This document shows, piece by piece, positions 33,200 to 46,199 of a stretch of DNA of 64,000 bases; position 1 is the first letter of the stretch, and the number at the start of each line of letters is the position of its first letter. The stretch covers positions 2,170,001 through 2,234,000 of the forward strand of contig NC_031672.1 in the NCBI RefSeq assembly GCF_001640025.1, given 5' to 3'. The notes beneath the pieces are model-generated. The model was not told the DNA's origin, made no database searches, and saw only the letters and a program-made list of their open reading frames with translations. Position numbers and translations under genes: made by a program. The DNA comes from Sugiyamaella lignohabitans (lineage: Eukaryota; Ascomycota; Dipodascomycetes; Dipodascales; Trichomonascaceae).

Positions 33200-35263
33200 A
33201 TGGCGCCAAGAGTGTGTCCTAATAAATCGTGTAAAGGCACGTCGTTTGCATACGAGATCCAGTCTGGTGAGTACTGTTGTACCAACTGTGGTACAGTCGT
33301 TGAGGAATCGAATATCGTTTCTGAAATCACTTTTGGCGAGAGCTCTGCTGGTGCTATTACCGTCACTGGTTCGTTTGTAGGAGCCGATCAGGCCCATGCT
33401 GGTTCAGGCGGTCTACACGGCCATCAGGGCGAGAGTCGTCTTCAGACTATCGAAAAAACTAAACGTCGAATCAACGCTTTGGCTGCTAAACTTCAGATCC
33501 AAGAACACATTTCTGGCAATGCCATGCAACATTTCAAGCTGGCATTGTCTCATAACTTTGTCAAGGGTCGGAAATCACACTATGTGGTATCGGCTTGTCT
33601 CTATTTGTCGTGTAGAATCTACAAGACTGATCATATGTTAATGGATTTTGCCGAGGCTATTTTTGTGAATGTGTTCAGTATTGGATCTACTTATTTACAG
33701 CTACTTAAATGTCTGGGAATCTATCAGATTCCAACTATGGACCCGGTTTTTTTCATTCAACGATTCATTTCCAAACTGGCACTGAGTCCTAGTGACTCGA
33801 ATACGGTGAAAAACGATGCTTCAAGACTGACTCAGCGTATGGGTAAAGACTGGCTGACTATTGGAAGACGTCCTACCGGTGTAGCGGCCGCTTGTGTGTT
33901 GTTGGCGTGTAGAATGAACAACATCCGAGTGTCAAAAGCTCAAATCGTTCAAATAGCCAAAGTTGGTGAGACCACTGTTCAGAGAAGACTGGATGAGTTT
34001 AGTAATACTAGTGCTGGTGGTTTGGCGGTGGGTACTTTCCGAGCTACCATGATTGAATCGTCAGCAGACCCCCCTTCGTTCACAAGACGCCAGGAACTGA
34101 ATAGAAAGGCATCTGAGAAGTTGGCCAAAGAGCAAGAAGCTCTTGAACGAGGTGATATTATCGATAGCGATTTGATGAAAATGGCCAGAGAAATCGACGA
34201 GAACTTGAGTGAGGTGGGTCAGGCTTTAGGAAAAGAGGTCCAAGCTGCAGAAGAGGCCGAGGGCACTAATTCTCAGACTGCAACTGGTGAAGATAACGCC
34301 GATGCTGAGGGTGAAGCTAATGCTGAAGTCGAAACTACTGTGGAAGCTAATACTGAAACTACATCTGAAGCTGATGCTACTACTGAAGCTACATCTGAAG
34401 CTGATGCTGCTACTGAGGCTACATCTGAAGCTGATGCTGCTACTGAGGCTACATCTGAAGCTGATGCTGCTACTGAGGCTACATCTGAAGCTGTTGCTGC
34501 TACTGAAGCTACATCTGAAGCTGTTGCTGCTACTGAAGCTTCTGGCGAAGTTGACGCTGAAGCTGATAAAGGCAACGAAGAGGACAAAAACGAGTCGGAG
34601 AACGAGTTTTCTGACAGTCCGCAACAAAAGAGCAAAAACAAGGGTAAAGAAAAGATCACAGATGCAGCTGCTGCCACCAGTGAAACCGGTTCAACTGGCA
34701 ATTCAACTGCCACTACACAACCCAAAAAACAGCCATCACGAGCTGTGTCGTTCTTAGAACGATATCGAGCTCAGAAAGCCGAAGCTATTGCTGCAGCGCT
34801 TGCTGCCGGCAACGAAGACATCGATTTGAGCGGGATTGGCGGCGGTATCATTGGCCGGGTGCGAGAAAACGAGGGACCTAAATGGGTTTCTGAAGTGCCC
34901 GACGACCCATTATGTCTTTCCGATGTTGACGACGACGAAGTCAATGCGAGTGTGCTGACGGCGTCTGAAATCGAGATCAAGACTCAGGTCTGGATGACCA
35001 TGAACCGCGACTACCTCATTGAGCAAGAGAACAAACGACTCAAACTCGAGGCTGATGCTGCTGCTGGAATCATCCGAGCACCCAAAAAACGCAAGAAGAA
35101 TGCAGCAGCCCGAGTCAAGACCTCGACGTACAAACTCCAAGACGGAGCACTACCTTCAGCAGCCGAAACTGCCCAGCAAGTGCTCAAACAAAAAGCGTTC
35201 TCCAAAAAACTCAACTACGAGGCCGTATCAACCTTCCTCTTCAAAACCGGCCGCCAGCACTAA
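33200..35263 (+). CDS. BRF1: TFIIIB subunit Brf1
   Basis: One exon encodes 687 residues starting MAPRVCPNKSC. The N-terminus has a TFIIB-type zinc ribbon (CPNKSC then CTNCG, residues 6-31). Two cyclin folds at about residues 85-275 follow, with LYLSCRIYKTDHMLMDFAE and GRRPTGVAAACVLLACRMN. The C-terminal third has Brf homology region II near residues 555-620 (VPDDPLCLSDVDDDEV and VWMTMNRDYL), which binds TBP and Bdp1. Brf1 recruits RNA polymerase III to tRNA and 5S genes. Unusually, residues ~384-444 are six near-perfect decapeptides of the type TEATSEADAA, encoded by a 30-bp minisatellite. The gene converges on INP54. Confidence 0.96.
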   Translation: MAPRVCPNKSCKGTSFAYEIQSGEYCCTNCGTVVEESNIVSEITFGESSAGAITVTGSFVGADQAHAGSGGLHGHQGESRLQTIEKTKRRINALAAKLQIQEHISGNAMQHFKLALSHNFVKGRKSHYVVSACLYLSCRIYKTDHMLMDFAEAIFVNVFSIGSTYLQLLKCLGIYQIPTMDPVFFIQRFISKLALSPSDSNTVKNDASRLTQRMGKDWLTIGRRPTGVAAACVLLACRMNNIRVSKAQIVQIAKVGETTVQRRLDEFSNTSAGGLAVGTFRATMIESSADPPSFTRRQELNRKASEKLAKEQEALERGDIIDSDLMKMAREIDENLSEVGQALGKEVQAAEEAEGTNSQTATGEDNADAEGEANAEVETTVEANTETTSEADATTEATSEADAATEATSEADAATEATSEADAATEATSEAVAATEATSEAVAATEASGEVDAEADKGNEEDKNESENEFSDSPQQKSKNKGKEKITDAAAATSETGSTGNSTATTQPKKQPSRAVSFLERYRAQKAEAIAAALAAGNEDIDLSGIGGGIIGRVRENEGPKWVSEVPDDPLCLSDVDDDEVNASVLTASEIEIKTQVWMTMNRDYLIEQENKRLKLEADAAAGIIRAPKKRKKNAAARVKTSTYKLQDGALPSAAETAQQVLKQKAFSKKLNYEAVSTFLFKTGRQH
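34351..34530 (+). repeat. coding minisatellite, six 30-bp units in BRF1
   Basis: Units of 30 bp start at 34351, 34381, 34411, 34441, 34471 and 34501. Each has the form TACTGAGGCTACATCTGAAG followed by CTGATGCTGC or CTGTTGCTGC. Neighbouring units are identical or differ at one to four bases. Confidence 0.93.
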
Positions 35264-35356
35264 CCAGGCTCACCCTTCATTCACGAGTTACGATTTTCAC
35301 GATAGTATTTAGGAACTTTTTTAATTTATTTTATATTTTCTCTCTGGGATGACACT

Positions 35357-35502
35357 GCCTCCGCCGGCTGGGGCTCCGCCCCAGACCCTGGTTGCTCCTG
35401 CTTCGCAGGAGATTTCCAGCAGCTCAGGGACCCCCGAAGCCCGACTCGAGCGAAGCGAGAGGAGCAGCGGGGTCTGGGGCGGAGCCCCAGCCGCCGGAGG
35501 CA
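35357..35502. repeat. GNA element, two arms (L alpha, R beta)
   Basis: It lies between the convergent BRF1 and INP54 stops. The L terminus is mutated (GCCTCCGCCGGC). The spacer ends CCCGACTCGAG. Confidence 0.95.
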
Positions 35503-35525
35503 GTGCCCCCAAAACAATCAATTGG

Positions 35526-37196
35526 CTAGAAAACGAAGTAGAAGGTGTAGAGGGCCAGGAGGAGAAGGCCGCCGAGCGCTGAGTAGACGTGGCCACGGGG
35601 GGTGGTGGAAAGGAAGAGGCCCCAGCCGATGGAGGTGTCGGCGTAGTAGCTGAGGAGCGAGTTGTTTCGCGAGCGGGAGGGCGTGAGAGCGAGGTTGATG
35701 GATGTGGGATCGGTGGCAGATCGGGGGAGGACGAGGTCGGGGTGGTTGCGAAGGGATGGTGGCGGGGAAGAGGGGATTTGGATCGAGAGGTAGACCGGTT
35801 TGTGGTCGGAAATAGTGCAGTTCGGTAGCGAATCGTAGCGGTATACGGTTTCTGAACGTGAAGACAGGGTTGTGTTGTTGTCGCTGTCGCTGTCGGAGTA
35901 TGTGAGATAGAGAATACGGTCGCACCAGGACGGGATTCGTTTGCGGTTGTACGTCTGGCGGTTCTCGAAAAACTTGAATGTCGGGGGAAAGGTGATAGGT
36001 GGTTCAGAAAACCCTACAAAAGCATCGCCCTGACGTCGTGCAATTGTCAGTTCGTCGACTTGTTTATATCGTGATACTGCATTAGACGAGGACCCGAGTT
36101 CAGAAAGAAGACTGGTTTCTTCTTCAGACCGATCTGTGTTATGAGTAGTAGTTGATGCTGTGTTGCTGGCGGTATTACTTCCTGGAACGCCAAAAGGGTC
36201 TTCTATGGAACGATAGTTGAGATCGCCCATGAAAAAAAGATGCGATTGTGGATGGTACGCACCGTAGCCATCGCCGAAATCCAGCATCGTGACGATGTCG
36301 AGAAAGTCTCTGTTGCGGTAGTACACCATTCCTTCATTTGCAGTGAGATGAGCTGCTACAAAAGTCAGAATGGTTTTAGTGGTTGACTCTGAACCAGATG
36401 CTCCAGCTTCACTAGGCGCTCTAACAGACTCAATAGTCGAGTGAGCAGTAGAAATGGCGCCTGAATCAGTTACTGAATCAGTAACTGAAATGTCAGTAGC
36501 TATATCAGGAGCAAAACTATCAGCAACTGGGTTCGCGAGTTCGATTCGAATGCCGACTCCACCCTTCAGACTGGACCGTAAGTAACCTACACCGGTCGAC
36601 GCAGTGAGCACTTTGAGCACCGGAGTCTGAGCTCCTTCTGGCACAAACACATATAAAAGCAGAGCAATGGCACCGTAGCTATGAACAGCCACTCTTATGT
36701 ATCTCCCATGGTGAACAATACCACTTCCAGCACCGGTAGACTCGATTCGCTGCTGAATGTACCTGTCCAGAGCAGTCTCTACACCCTTCAAAATGGGACT
36801 TAAGTACTCGTCGAGGTCGCCAAAACACCCGTTCATGATCGGACCCACTTCCTCGAGTGCAATTGCCACGATTTCTGGCTCAGTCTCGGAACTTCCACTA
36901 CTACTAACTCCATTCTCAGTTGAGTCTGCTGATACTGACCCACCAGACCCAATTCCCGTTTCCGTGCCATTTCCATCCGTTTCCCCACCAAAACCGCTAA
37001 CTCCCAAACCAGAACCAGTACCAGAACCAGTTCCAGCTCCAAAAACACTACCAGAACTTCTACTGGCACCCGGCAACTGACTCCCCCGGCCTACCAGCGC
37101 CGGCAGCAACACCTCCTCAGCGAAGTACTTCGGCTCGAGTCTCGTCTTCCCGAGATTATACGTCAGCAGCAGCAAATTCACCGCGTCTTTGCTCAT
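35526..37196 (-). CDS. INP54: Inp54-like tail-anchored inositol polyphosphate 5-phosphatase
   Basis: One exon encodes 556 residues (start MSKDAVNLLLLTYNLGK). The 5-phosphatase core has the N-terminal TYNLGKT, a catalytic Glu region IVAIALEEVGP, FMGDLNYR, IPSWCDRILY and SDHKPVY. These are the conserved metal-binding and catalytic motifs of the family. The last ~20 residues (YSALGGLLLLALYTFYFVF) are a hydrophobic tail, as in S. cerevisiae Inp54, which is held at the ER and removes the 5-phosphate of PI(4,5)P2. The protein is longer than the yeast 384-residue form because of low-complexity Gly/Ser/Thr insertions near residues 40-105 and 235-285. Start and stop are clear. Confidence 0.9.
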   Translation of the reverse strand: MSKDAVNLLLLTYNLGKTRLEPKYFAEEVLLPALVGRGSQLPGASRSSGSVFGAGTGSGTGSGLGVSGFGGETDGNGTETGIGSGGSVSADSTENGVSSSGSSETEPEIVAIALEEVGPIMNGCFGDLDEYLSPILKGVETALDRYIQQRIESTGAGSGIVHHGRYIRVAVHSYGAIALLLYVFVPEGAQTPVLKVLTASTGVGYLRSSLKGGVGIRIELANPVADSFAPDIATDISVTDSVTDSGAISTAHSTIESVRAPSEAGASGSESTTKTILTFVAAHLTANEGMVYYRNRDFLDIVTMLDFGDGYGAYHPQSHLFFMGDLNYRSIEDPFGVPGSNTASNTASTTTHNTDRSEEETSLLSELGSSSNAVSRYKQVDELTIARRQGDAFVGFSEPPITFPPTFKFFENRQTYNRKRIPSWCDRILYLTYSDSDSDNNTTLSSRSETVYRYDSLPNCTISDHKPVYLSIQIPSSPPPSLRNHPDLVLPRSATDPTSINLALTPSRSRNNSLLSYYADTSIGWGLFLSTTPRGHVYSALGGLLLLALYTFYFVF

Positions 37197-40863
<3,667 letters not shown>

Positions 40864-40960
40864 ACTACTTCGCCCCATCTGATTTACTACACCTTTGTTT
40901 TGTTTATCCTATATAAATATAATCAACTAGAATTTAACCTTTCTCTCCGGGGGGAGACAT

Positions 40961-41015
40961 GCCTCCGGCGGCTGGGGCTCCGCCCCAGACCCTGGTTGCT
41001 CCTGCTTCGCAGGAG
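40961..41015 (-). repeat. GNA element, single L arm (alpha)
   Basis: A complete arm ending CTTCGCAGGAG, followed by ATGGCTCGAGCGAATC. The L-R pair with 41784 may be a long element. Confidence 0.94.
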
Positions 41016-41783
41016 ATGGCTCGAGCGAATCAACCCGAGATCCTTCACTTCTGAACCTTCTACTTGAGAAGTACTCGTAAACAGGCAGGTGAATCTAGTG
41101 TCGCCAGCAGCGACCGTTACACTTCATTCACTCCTGGTCGGTTTCTTTTATTATGGTCACTACACTAGAACATCGTCTGAAGTGATACGCGGTTGTAGCA
41201 CTTCTTCCGTGCACCCTCTCTCGACAGTTGCATCACCTCGATCATGGAAAGCTCCACTACGAGGTTGTCATATTATGACTGCCAAGTGCTGACAACTGGT
41301 ACAATACAATTCTCACAACATCGTCAACGCTGTATTGATTAGATGAAATCATATTATCGAGAATGTCACAGAACATTATATTTGTGACCTTCAGTTGTCA
41401 ACAAGTTCTGTGTTAGAATCTCTGACATAGAATTGGCCAGAATCTCATTTGAATTCTGACTCTGTCCGGGTCGCATTTTCCAGGACTTCTAGGGTCCGTG
41501 ACGGACCATTTGTTGGATTGAGCCTGAGTGATAGGACATATAATAATAATTTATAACAATGATCCTTGCAGTTCTAAATACAAAACCAGTAAGGCGTAAT
41601 CAGATGATTTATAAAATTTATTAACTGGAAATGTAAGCTCGTCGACCCCAGCGATATTCGCTATAGACATCTTCATGACAGCATTCCTCTAACTAATTAT
41701 ACTTATCGCTTATTGGGGCTGAGCAAACTGCAGTCCTCGCTGCTGCTCTGAGGGTGATCGAGTCGGTTCTGGGGCCCCGGGCC

Positions 41784-41840
41784 GCTCCGCGAAGCGGAGC
41801 ACAACCAGGGTCTGGGGCGGAGCCCCAGCCGCCGGAGGCA
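41784..41840 (+). repeat. GNA element, single R arm, GCTCCGC/GCGGAGC inner stem
   Basis: The inner hairpin is GCTCCGC-GAA-GCGGAGC, a stem variant with fully compensating changes. It is followed by ACAACCAGGG and the usual outer part. Confidence 0.93.
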
Positions 41841-42676
41841 GCGTCGTCAAGGCAAATTTAGAGAATAATAATATTATTAATTACAACAATAACCATTAAA
41901 CCCATCTCAGTTTTTGTAAAGTAGTAGAGTCAAGTTCAATCGATCAGGTGTGCGGTCTAGCCAGTCTAGCTTCTGTTCCTGAATAAGTGTCTGCCAGCTC
42001 CGTGAGAGGTGAGGGATCTTTCCGTCAATACAAGGAATCCCGTTAGAACAGAGTCAACTAGGCCATTGATTATCTCATTCGTTGAACTCGATCCCAGAGT
42101 CCGTGTCATGGTTATGGGAGGTACTATTAAGAGTCCATTGGCCAGGTGGGTGAGTAGGGGGTATCCACCTAAGGCGCCAAGTCTAAGAGTGCTCATCGTC
42201 CGTCCATAGAGATTGTGAGCCTTGATCTAATTCCAAAATGTCGCTAAGGAAGCGCCGTAATTGGAACGATTCAAGAATGTCCAGGAGTAGACTGGCGAGC
42301 CAGCTCTACCTAGTCGAACGGTCTAAATCGTCGTCTGCTCGCGGTGTGCGAGGCGACTGATGAAGTGAACAACAAGAGACGATGAGCAATTGTCGGGCTT
42401 GGAACCTGTGGGCCAATGAATGATAGCAGATGTCAGCCGAGACTCGGGATGCCGCCGACTGAAGATCGCTAATCCGAAAGGAAATTGTGTTGATAACCAG
42501 TCCAATAGTACCAAATGTGAAACCATGACAAGGGAGCCTAAGGGAGCCTCTGAAGATCAAATAAAAAGATAGTGTGACCATGAACTAATAGTCATAGCTA
42601 GTATTGGTCCCTCGAGGTAAGGGAGCAACAGACAAGGCCAGACCGACCAGATAATCGCACATCGTGAAAGAAGAAC

Positions 42677-44509
42677 TTAACAATGAGTAGACACTGATCT
42701 GCTGGGTCCAGGGACCACGGCAGATTGAACGAAATTAAGGAATCTCGCTCCATACTTCTTAGGGTTAACAACATCTACAGCGGATCTGCCAAACATCAGT
42801 CCTTTGACAGTAGTTTCCGCTCTCTTGCGCCAACTAAAGGGGCAAAGGGTATCAATCATACCAATAACAGGCTGTTGTTCACAAGTTCGAGTGTCACTCT
42901 GGAGTCCTACCAACAATGAGTAATCCATGATATTATGTCGCTTCAAGAAATCGACATCCTTTGAAACTTGAACCATTAACTTGTCTCTGTCCTCTTGAGT
43001 CATGGAGAGAGCCTCGTGTTTGTCAGTCCAGTCAAGATCCTTGAACACTACACGGCCACGATTGTCTTTTCTGGGCCCGGCACGTCGGTCATGGCTCGAT
43101 CCCTTGAGATCGTAAATCAAATCAGTCTCCTTCTGAAGCAAATTCTTCATAATGATAAAGTGAGTCTTCTGTCCGTCAGCAACAAGGGTGTAGTTCCCAA
43201 GGTAGAAAGGAAGCTGAGTGCTAGGGTGGGCCTTGATATGATTGTAATAGTCGGCCAAAAATTCCGCATTAGCAATGACGTTGTGCTCCTTGCGCTTGAT
43301 GGTCTTAATAATGTACTTGCCATTAGGAGTAAACAAGAAATCGGATCCAGATTTGCCAGGAGATTTAGTCTTGGTCAAGTCAGACTGCAAAACAAACGAA
43401 TTCAAAAACTCATGATAGTCGATTCCACAAAGAGTGCGGATGTTCTGATAAACAATTGGCGAATGGGCCTTAATAATGGCACCTCCATCAAGTCTGTATT
43501 TCTTGTTCTCCATGAGGGCTTCCTGGCTGCAAGGGGGAGTAGCATAGACGGCTGTTTGAACTCCATTAAACATGAGAGTGGATTTCGTAATAGGGGCAGC
43601 GCGTCCAGTAAAAGAATTCAGCTTTGCTTTGGCTCTTGTCATCAACAATGGTGTCTTGGGCTTGTTGACTTCCTCAACCTGAATGACCAAATTGTCAGAG
43701 GGAGTTTGAGCAATAGGTTTAGATGGAGCCAGTGGAGCTGTAGTGGGAAGCTCGGTGTATGGTTCAGCTTGAACTCCACCAGAAACAATCAATTGTGGCA
43801 AACCCTTGAATAAGTTTGCAACGGCAATAATCTCAGCAACAAGGCTGTCAATGGAACAACTGCCCTCGATGGCAGGGGCAAGGGCGTCGGCAATAGTGCA
43901 AGGGGTTTCATCATCCACCTTGGCAGGAGTGATTTCCTCAGATTCAGCCAAATCGCTGGTGGAGGTTTCCAAAGGCGACTCATTCAATGTCACTTCGTCA
44001 TGGGACTCAGGAGTAGAGTCATTCTCATCAATTTCAATAGGGCAATCAGATAGAGCCCAAGAGGCAGCAGGGGTAGTCCAGGTAGCTTCAGTGTTCTCTT
44101 CGGACCAATTAGTTTGAATTTGGCGGGTGGTAAAGGCAGCCTCGTCTCCAGCCTCAAAAGACCACTCGGAGGAGTTGTCATCATCATTATCTTTATCAAT
44201 GGGAGCAGAGTTTTCACGATAAGCTTGTTCGGCAACAATATCAATGGGTTTCCAAATGGTGGGTTCATTGAGGGTCTCATCAGATCCAACCGAGACACCA
44301 GAGTCATCGGGGGAACATTCAAGGATCAAAACCTTGTGATAAGCAAAAGCAGAACGTCTGGCAGGACGACGGTTCTCTTGTTGTACACAAGCACCATACT
44401 TGGGCACAGAAATACCGCAACGGACCTCACTCAAAACAGGACGACGAGGGACCTTGTGGGCTCCATTAGAAGGAAGATAATCACCGTTGGAAAAGAAAAA
44501 TGCACCCAT
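42677..44509 (-). CDS. phosphatidylinositol phosphate kinase (PIP5K-domain) protein
   Basis: One exon encodes 610 residues starting MGAFFFSNGDYLPSNG. The N-terminal ~320 residues are acidic and low in complexity. The C-terminal ~290 residues are a PIPK catalytic domain: GKSGSDFLFTPNGKYIIKTI (ATP-binding lysine), DLKGSSHDRRAG, FLKRHNIMDYSLLVGLQ and IGMIDTLCPFSWRKRAETTV, ending NPKKYGARFLNFV. These motifs match type I PI4P 5-kinases, which make PI(4,5)P2 at the plasma membrane. The metal-binding IID is MID here, and the region after it is diverged. The overall match to yeast Mss4 is too weak for me to assign that name. A TATA-like sequence lies about 170 bp upstream. Confidence 0.88.
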   Translation of the reverse strand: MGAFFFSNGDYLPSNGAHKVPRRPVLSEVRCGISVPKYGACVQQENRRPARRSAFAYHKVLILECSPDDSGVSVGSDETLNEPTIWKPIDIVAEQAYRENSAPIDKDNDDDNSSEWSFEAGDEAAFTTRQIQTNWSEENTEATWTTPAASWALSDCPIEIDENDSTPESHDEVTLNESPLETSTSDLAESEEITPAKVDDETPCTIADALAPAIEGSCSIDSLVAEIIAVANLFKGLPQLIVSGGVQAEPYTELPTTAPLAPSKPIAQTPSDNLVIQVEEVNKPKTPLLMTRAKAKLNSFTGRAAPITKSTLMFNGVQTAVYATPPCSQEALMENKKYRLDGGAIIKAHSPIVYQNIRTLCGIDYHEFLNSFVLQSDLTKTKSPGKSGSDFLFTPNGKYIIKTIKRKEHNVIANAEFLADYYNHIKAHPSTQLPFYLGNYTLVADGQKTHFIIMKNLLQKETDLIYDLKGSSHDRRAGPRKDNRGRVVFKDLDWTDKHEALSMTQEDRDKLMVQVSKDVDFLKRHNIMDYSLLVGLQSDTRTCEQQPVIGMIDTLCPFSWRKRAETTVKGLMFGRSAVDVVNPKKYGARFLNFVQSAVVPGPSRSVSTHC

Positions 44510-44678
44510 TTTATCAATTAAAACGGGTGACAGTAAAACAGTAGTAAAAAATAGTGTTGAAAGCGCTGGTTAATAATTCACAGAACAAAACTTGAGTGTA
44601 AAAACAGCTGGAGGTTTATTCTGAGGAGAAAAAAGAAAAAGAGAAGAAAAAAAGACCATTGCTGCGGATTTCCCATCA

Positions 44679-44686
44679 TATATATA
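44679..44686 (-). promoter_or_regulatory. TATA-like box of the PIP5K-like gene
   Basis: TATATATA on the minus strand, about 170 bp upstream of the ATG at 44509. Position and sequence fit a yeast TATA element, but no other support is available. Confidence 0.35.
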
Positions 44687-45111
44687 CACAGGGCTCTAAA
44701 GATTATGCTGATGTCTGATGTCTGCCTTGACCACATAATCTTGGATCACGGGCCCGACAGGCCTGCAGACTGCAGCCCCCCTGCAAGAACCCGCTACAGT
44801 ACCGGCTGGAGCACCCAAGCACAGCTCGAACACCCTCTAAAGACCAGCCGATGTTCACTACCAACTTTAAAGCATTAGTAGGAGTCTAATATCGATCGGA
44901 TTCTATTCATTTACCGCTCCATGGCTCCGTTTGTATCTAGCTTCAAACAGATAAAGTTCGACTCCGATCGACTTTACTCGGTATGGAAATGCCAGGGGTA
45001 ATCTCATCGCATCCCAGCCGAACAAGCCCATATGCAAGATAACGAACGGGCTGCACCAGAACTGCACCAGGGAATGCATGCCCGTTGGGAGAACTGGGGG
45101 CGGGCCCGGCT

Positions 45112-45160
45112 GCCTCCGGCGGCTGGGGCTCTGCCCCAGACCCCGTAGCTCGCTGCGCTC
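45112..45160 (-). repeat. GNA element, single L arm, beta-like
   Basis: The arm has the CTCTGCC outer loop and CCCCGTAGC linker, with a shortened inner part GCTCGCTGCGCTCG (GCA loop on the minus strand). Confidence 0.9.
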
Positions 45161-45430
45161 GTTACACCGGGGGTATCCCTCAGGGGTTGGTTGGGCTTGG
45201 AAAATGCGGACTCCGGGGGTACGGCATTGCATAGGGAGATTTGAACACGAACTTTAACGTCGTTCAGTATTCACAGTCTAAAAACGAGAAATATAACAGG
45301 TTGAAAAATAATTATTATTTTAATGACTACTATAAATTATGTTAAATAAATAATACAGGATCATGGGGGTTAACTTGGACAATCCAGGATTCGCTACGTC
45401 ACAAATACCAGTCGGGTGCTAAGTACTTGA

Positions 45431-45658
45431 TTACAGCTCGATTCCGGCCATGACACGGTGGAGAAACAGTTCCAACGGTTTCAAATCAAGGTTGCTGAAC
45501 AACCGTGTCGTTACGGCAGTCTAGAGAGTATCTCTCATATTATGGACGAGTGCCCACTCTTACAAGAGGCCCACAATGAACTAGGTGACGAACTGCCCAG
45601 TTTTAACGACCATGTGGTATTTGGAACTACTCAAGGGAATCAAATTGTCACATAATAT
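45431..45658 (+). pseudogene. relic of a non-LTR retrotransposon C-terminal region
   Basis: A short open stretch without an ATG, bounded by stops, reads LDSGHDTVEKQFQRF, then CRYGSLESISHIMDECPLL and VVFGTTQGNQIV, ending TAA. Its order resembles the region after the RNase H domain of LINE-type polyproteins: GH..., then C-x-x-G...E...H...CPLL. Only this end is seen. A stop precedes it and no reverse transcriptase is nearby, so it is a dead fragment. The identification rests on the Cys/His spacing and the general pattern. Confidence 0.5.
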
Positions 45659-46059
45659 TTGTTGAAGAATCAAATGCAATGCACCGTCGTGTAATTATCT
45701 GGCGTTGATGCCACTGAATGTCAGAAGTTTACCAACTCCAAAAACTGCAAGTGAGTTCTCGGGATAATTCGCTCAATTCAAAGCAATCAAATGATAGTAA
45801 AATGTAACAGCGTCGCTGGTTTATCTATGTAAGACAAAAAATTAATATTAATCAATAAATTAATTACATAACATGTATCATCCCTCTGATGAATATTTTA
45901 TCAATACTAGTTGCATTTACTAGTTATCACCTTCATTCGCTGCTGACCGAGTAATTGCATCATATTGTATAACTTACAAGACATGCGCCACGAGCTTCAA
46001 ATCAGGAACGGCGTCTTCGAGGTCGTTGCTAGTCTTGAATGTTCAGTCATTGATTCAAT

Positions 46060-46115
46060 CTCCTGCGAAGCAGGAGCAACCAGGGTCTGGGGCGGAGCCC
46101 CAGCCGCCGGAGGCA
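46060..46115 (+). repeat. GNA element, single R arm (alpha)
   Basis: A complete arm followed by a run of nine to ten C. With the L arm at 45112 it brackets the LINE relic. Confidence 0.94.
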
Positions 46116-46199
46116 TTGAACCCCCCCCCCAAGTAGAGTCCCCAGACGGAGGCAGTACACGTGTAACGGTTAGTTGATAAATACAGTTAAATAGAGAGG

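Larger units (their letters stand above)
40864..42676. other. convergent intergenic region CDC48/PIP5K-like gene
   Basis: This 1.8 kb stretch has single GNA arms at 40961 (L) and 41784 (R) with 768 bp between them. No gene or RNA is recognised in or beyond the pair. Confidence 0.55.
44510..46199. other. intergenic, LINE relic and two single GNA arms
   Basis: Upstream of the PIP5K-like gene and downstream of PRP9. It holds an L arm (45112), a retroelement relic (45431-45658) and an R arm (46060), plus AT-rich sequence without other recognisable features. Confidence 0.6.

Noticed and set aside
34226..34757. Antisense and +1 frames across the BRF1 minisatellite (Ser/Phe- or Leu/Lys-rich).
   Set aside because: They are explained by the 30-bp repeat being open in several frames.
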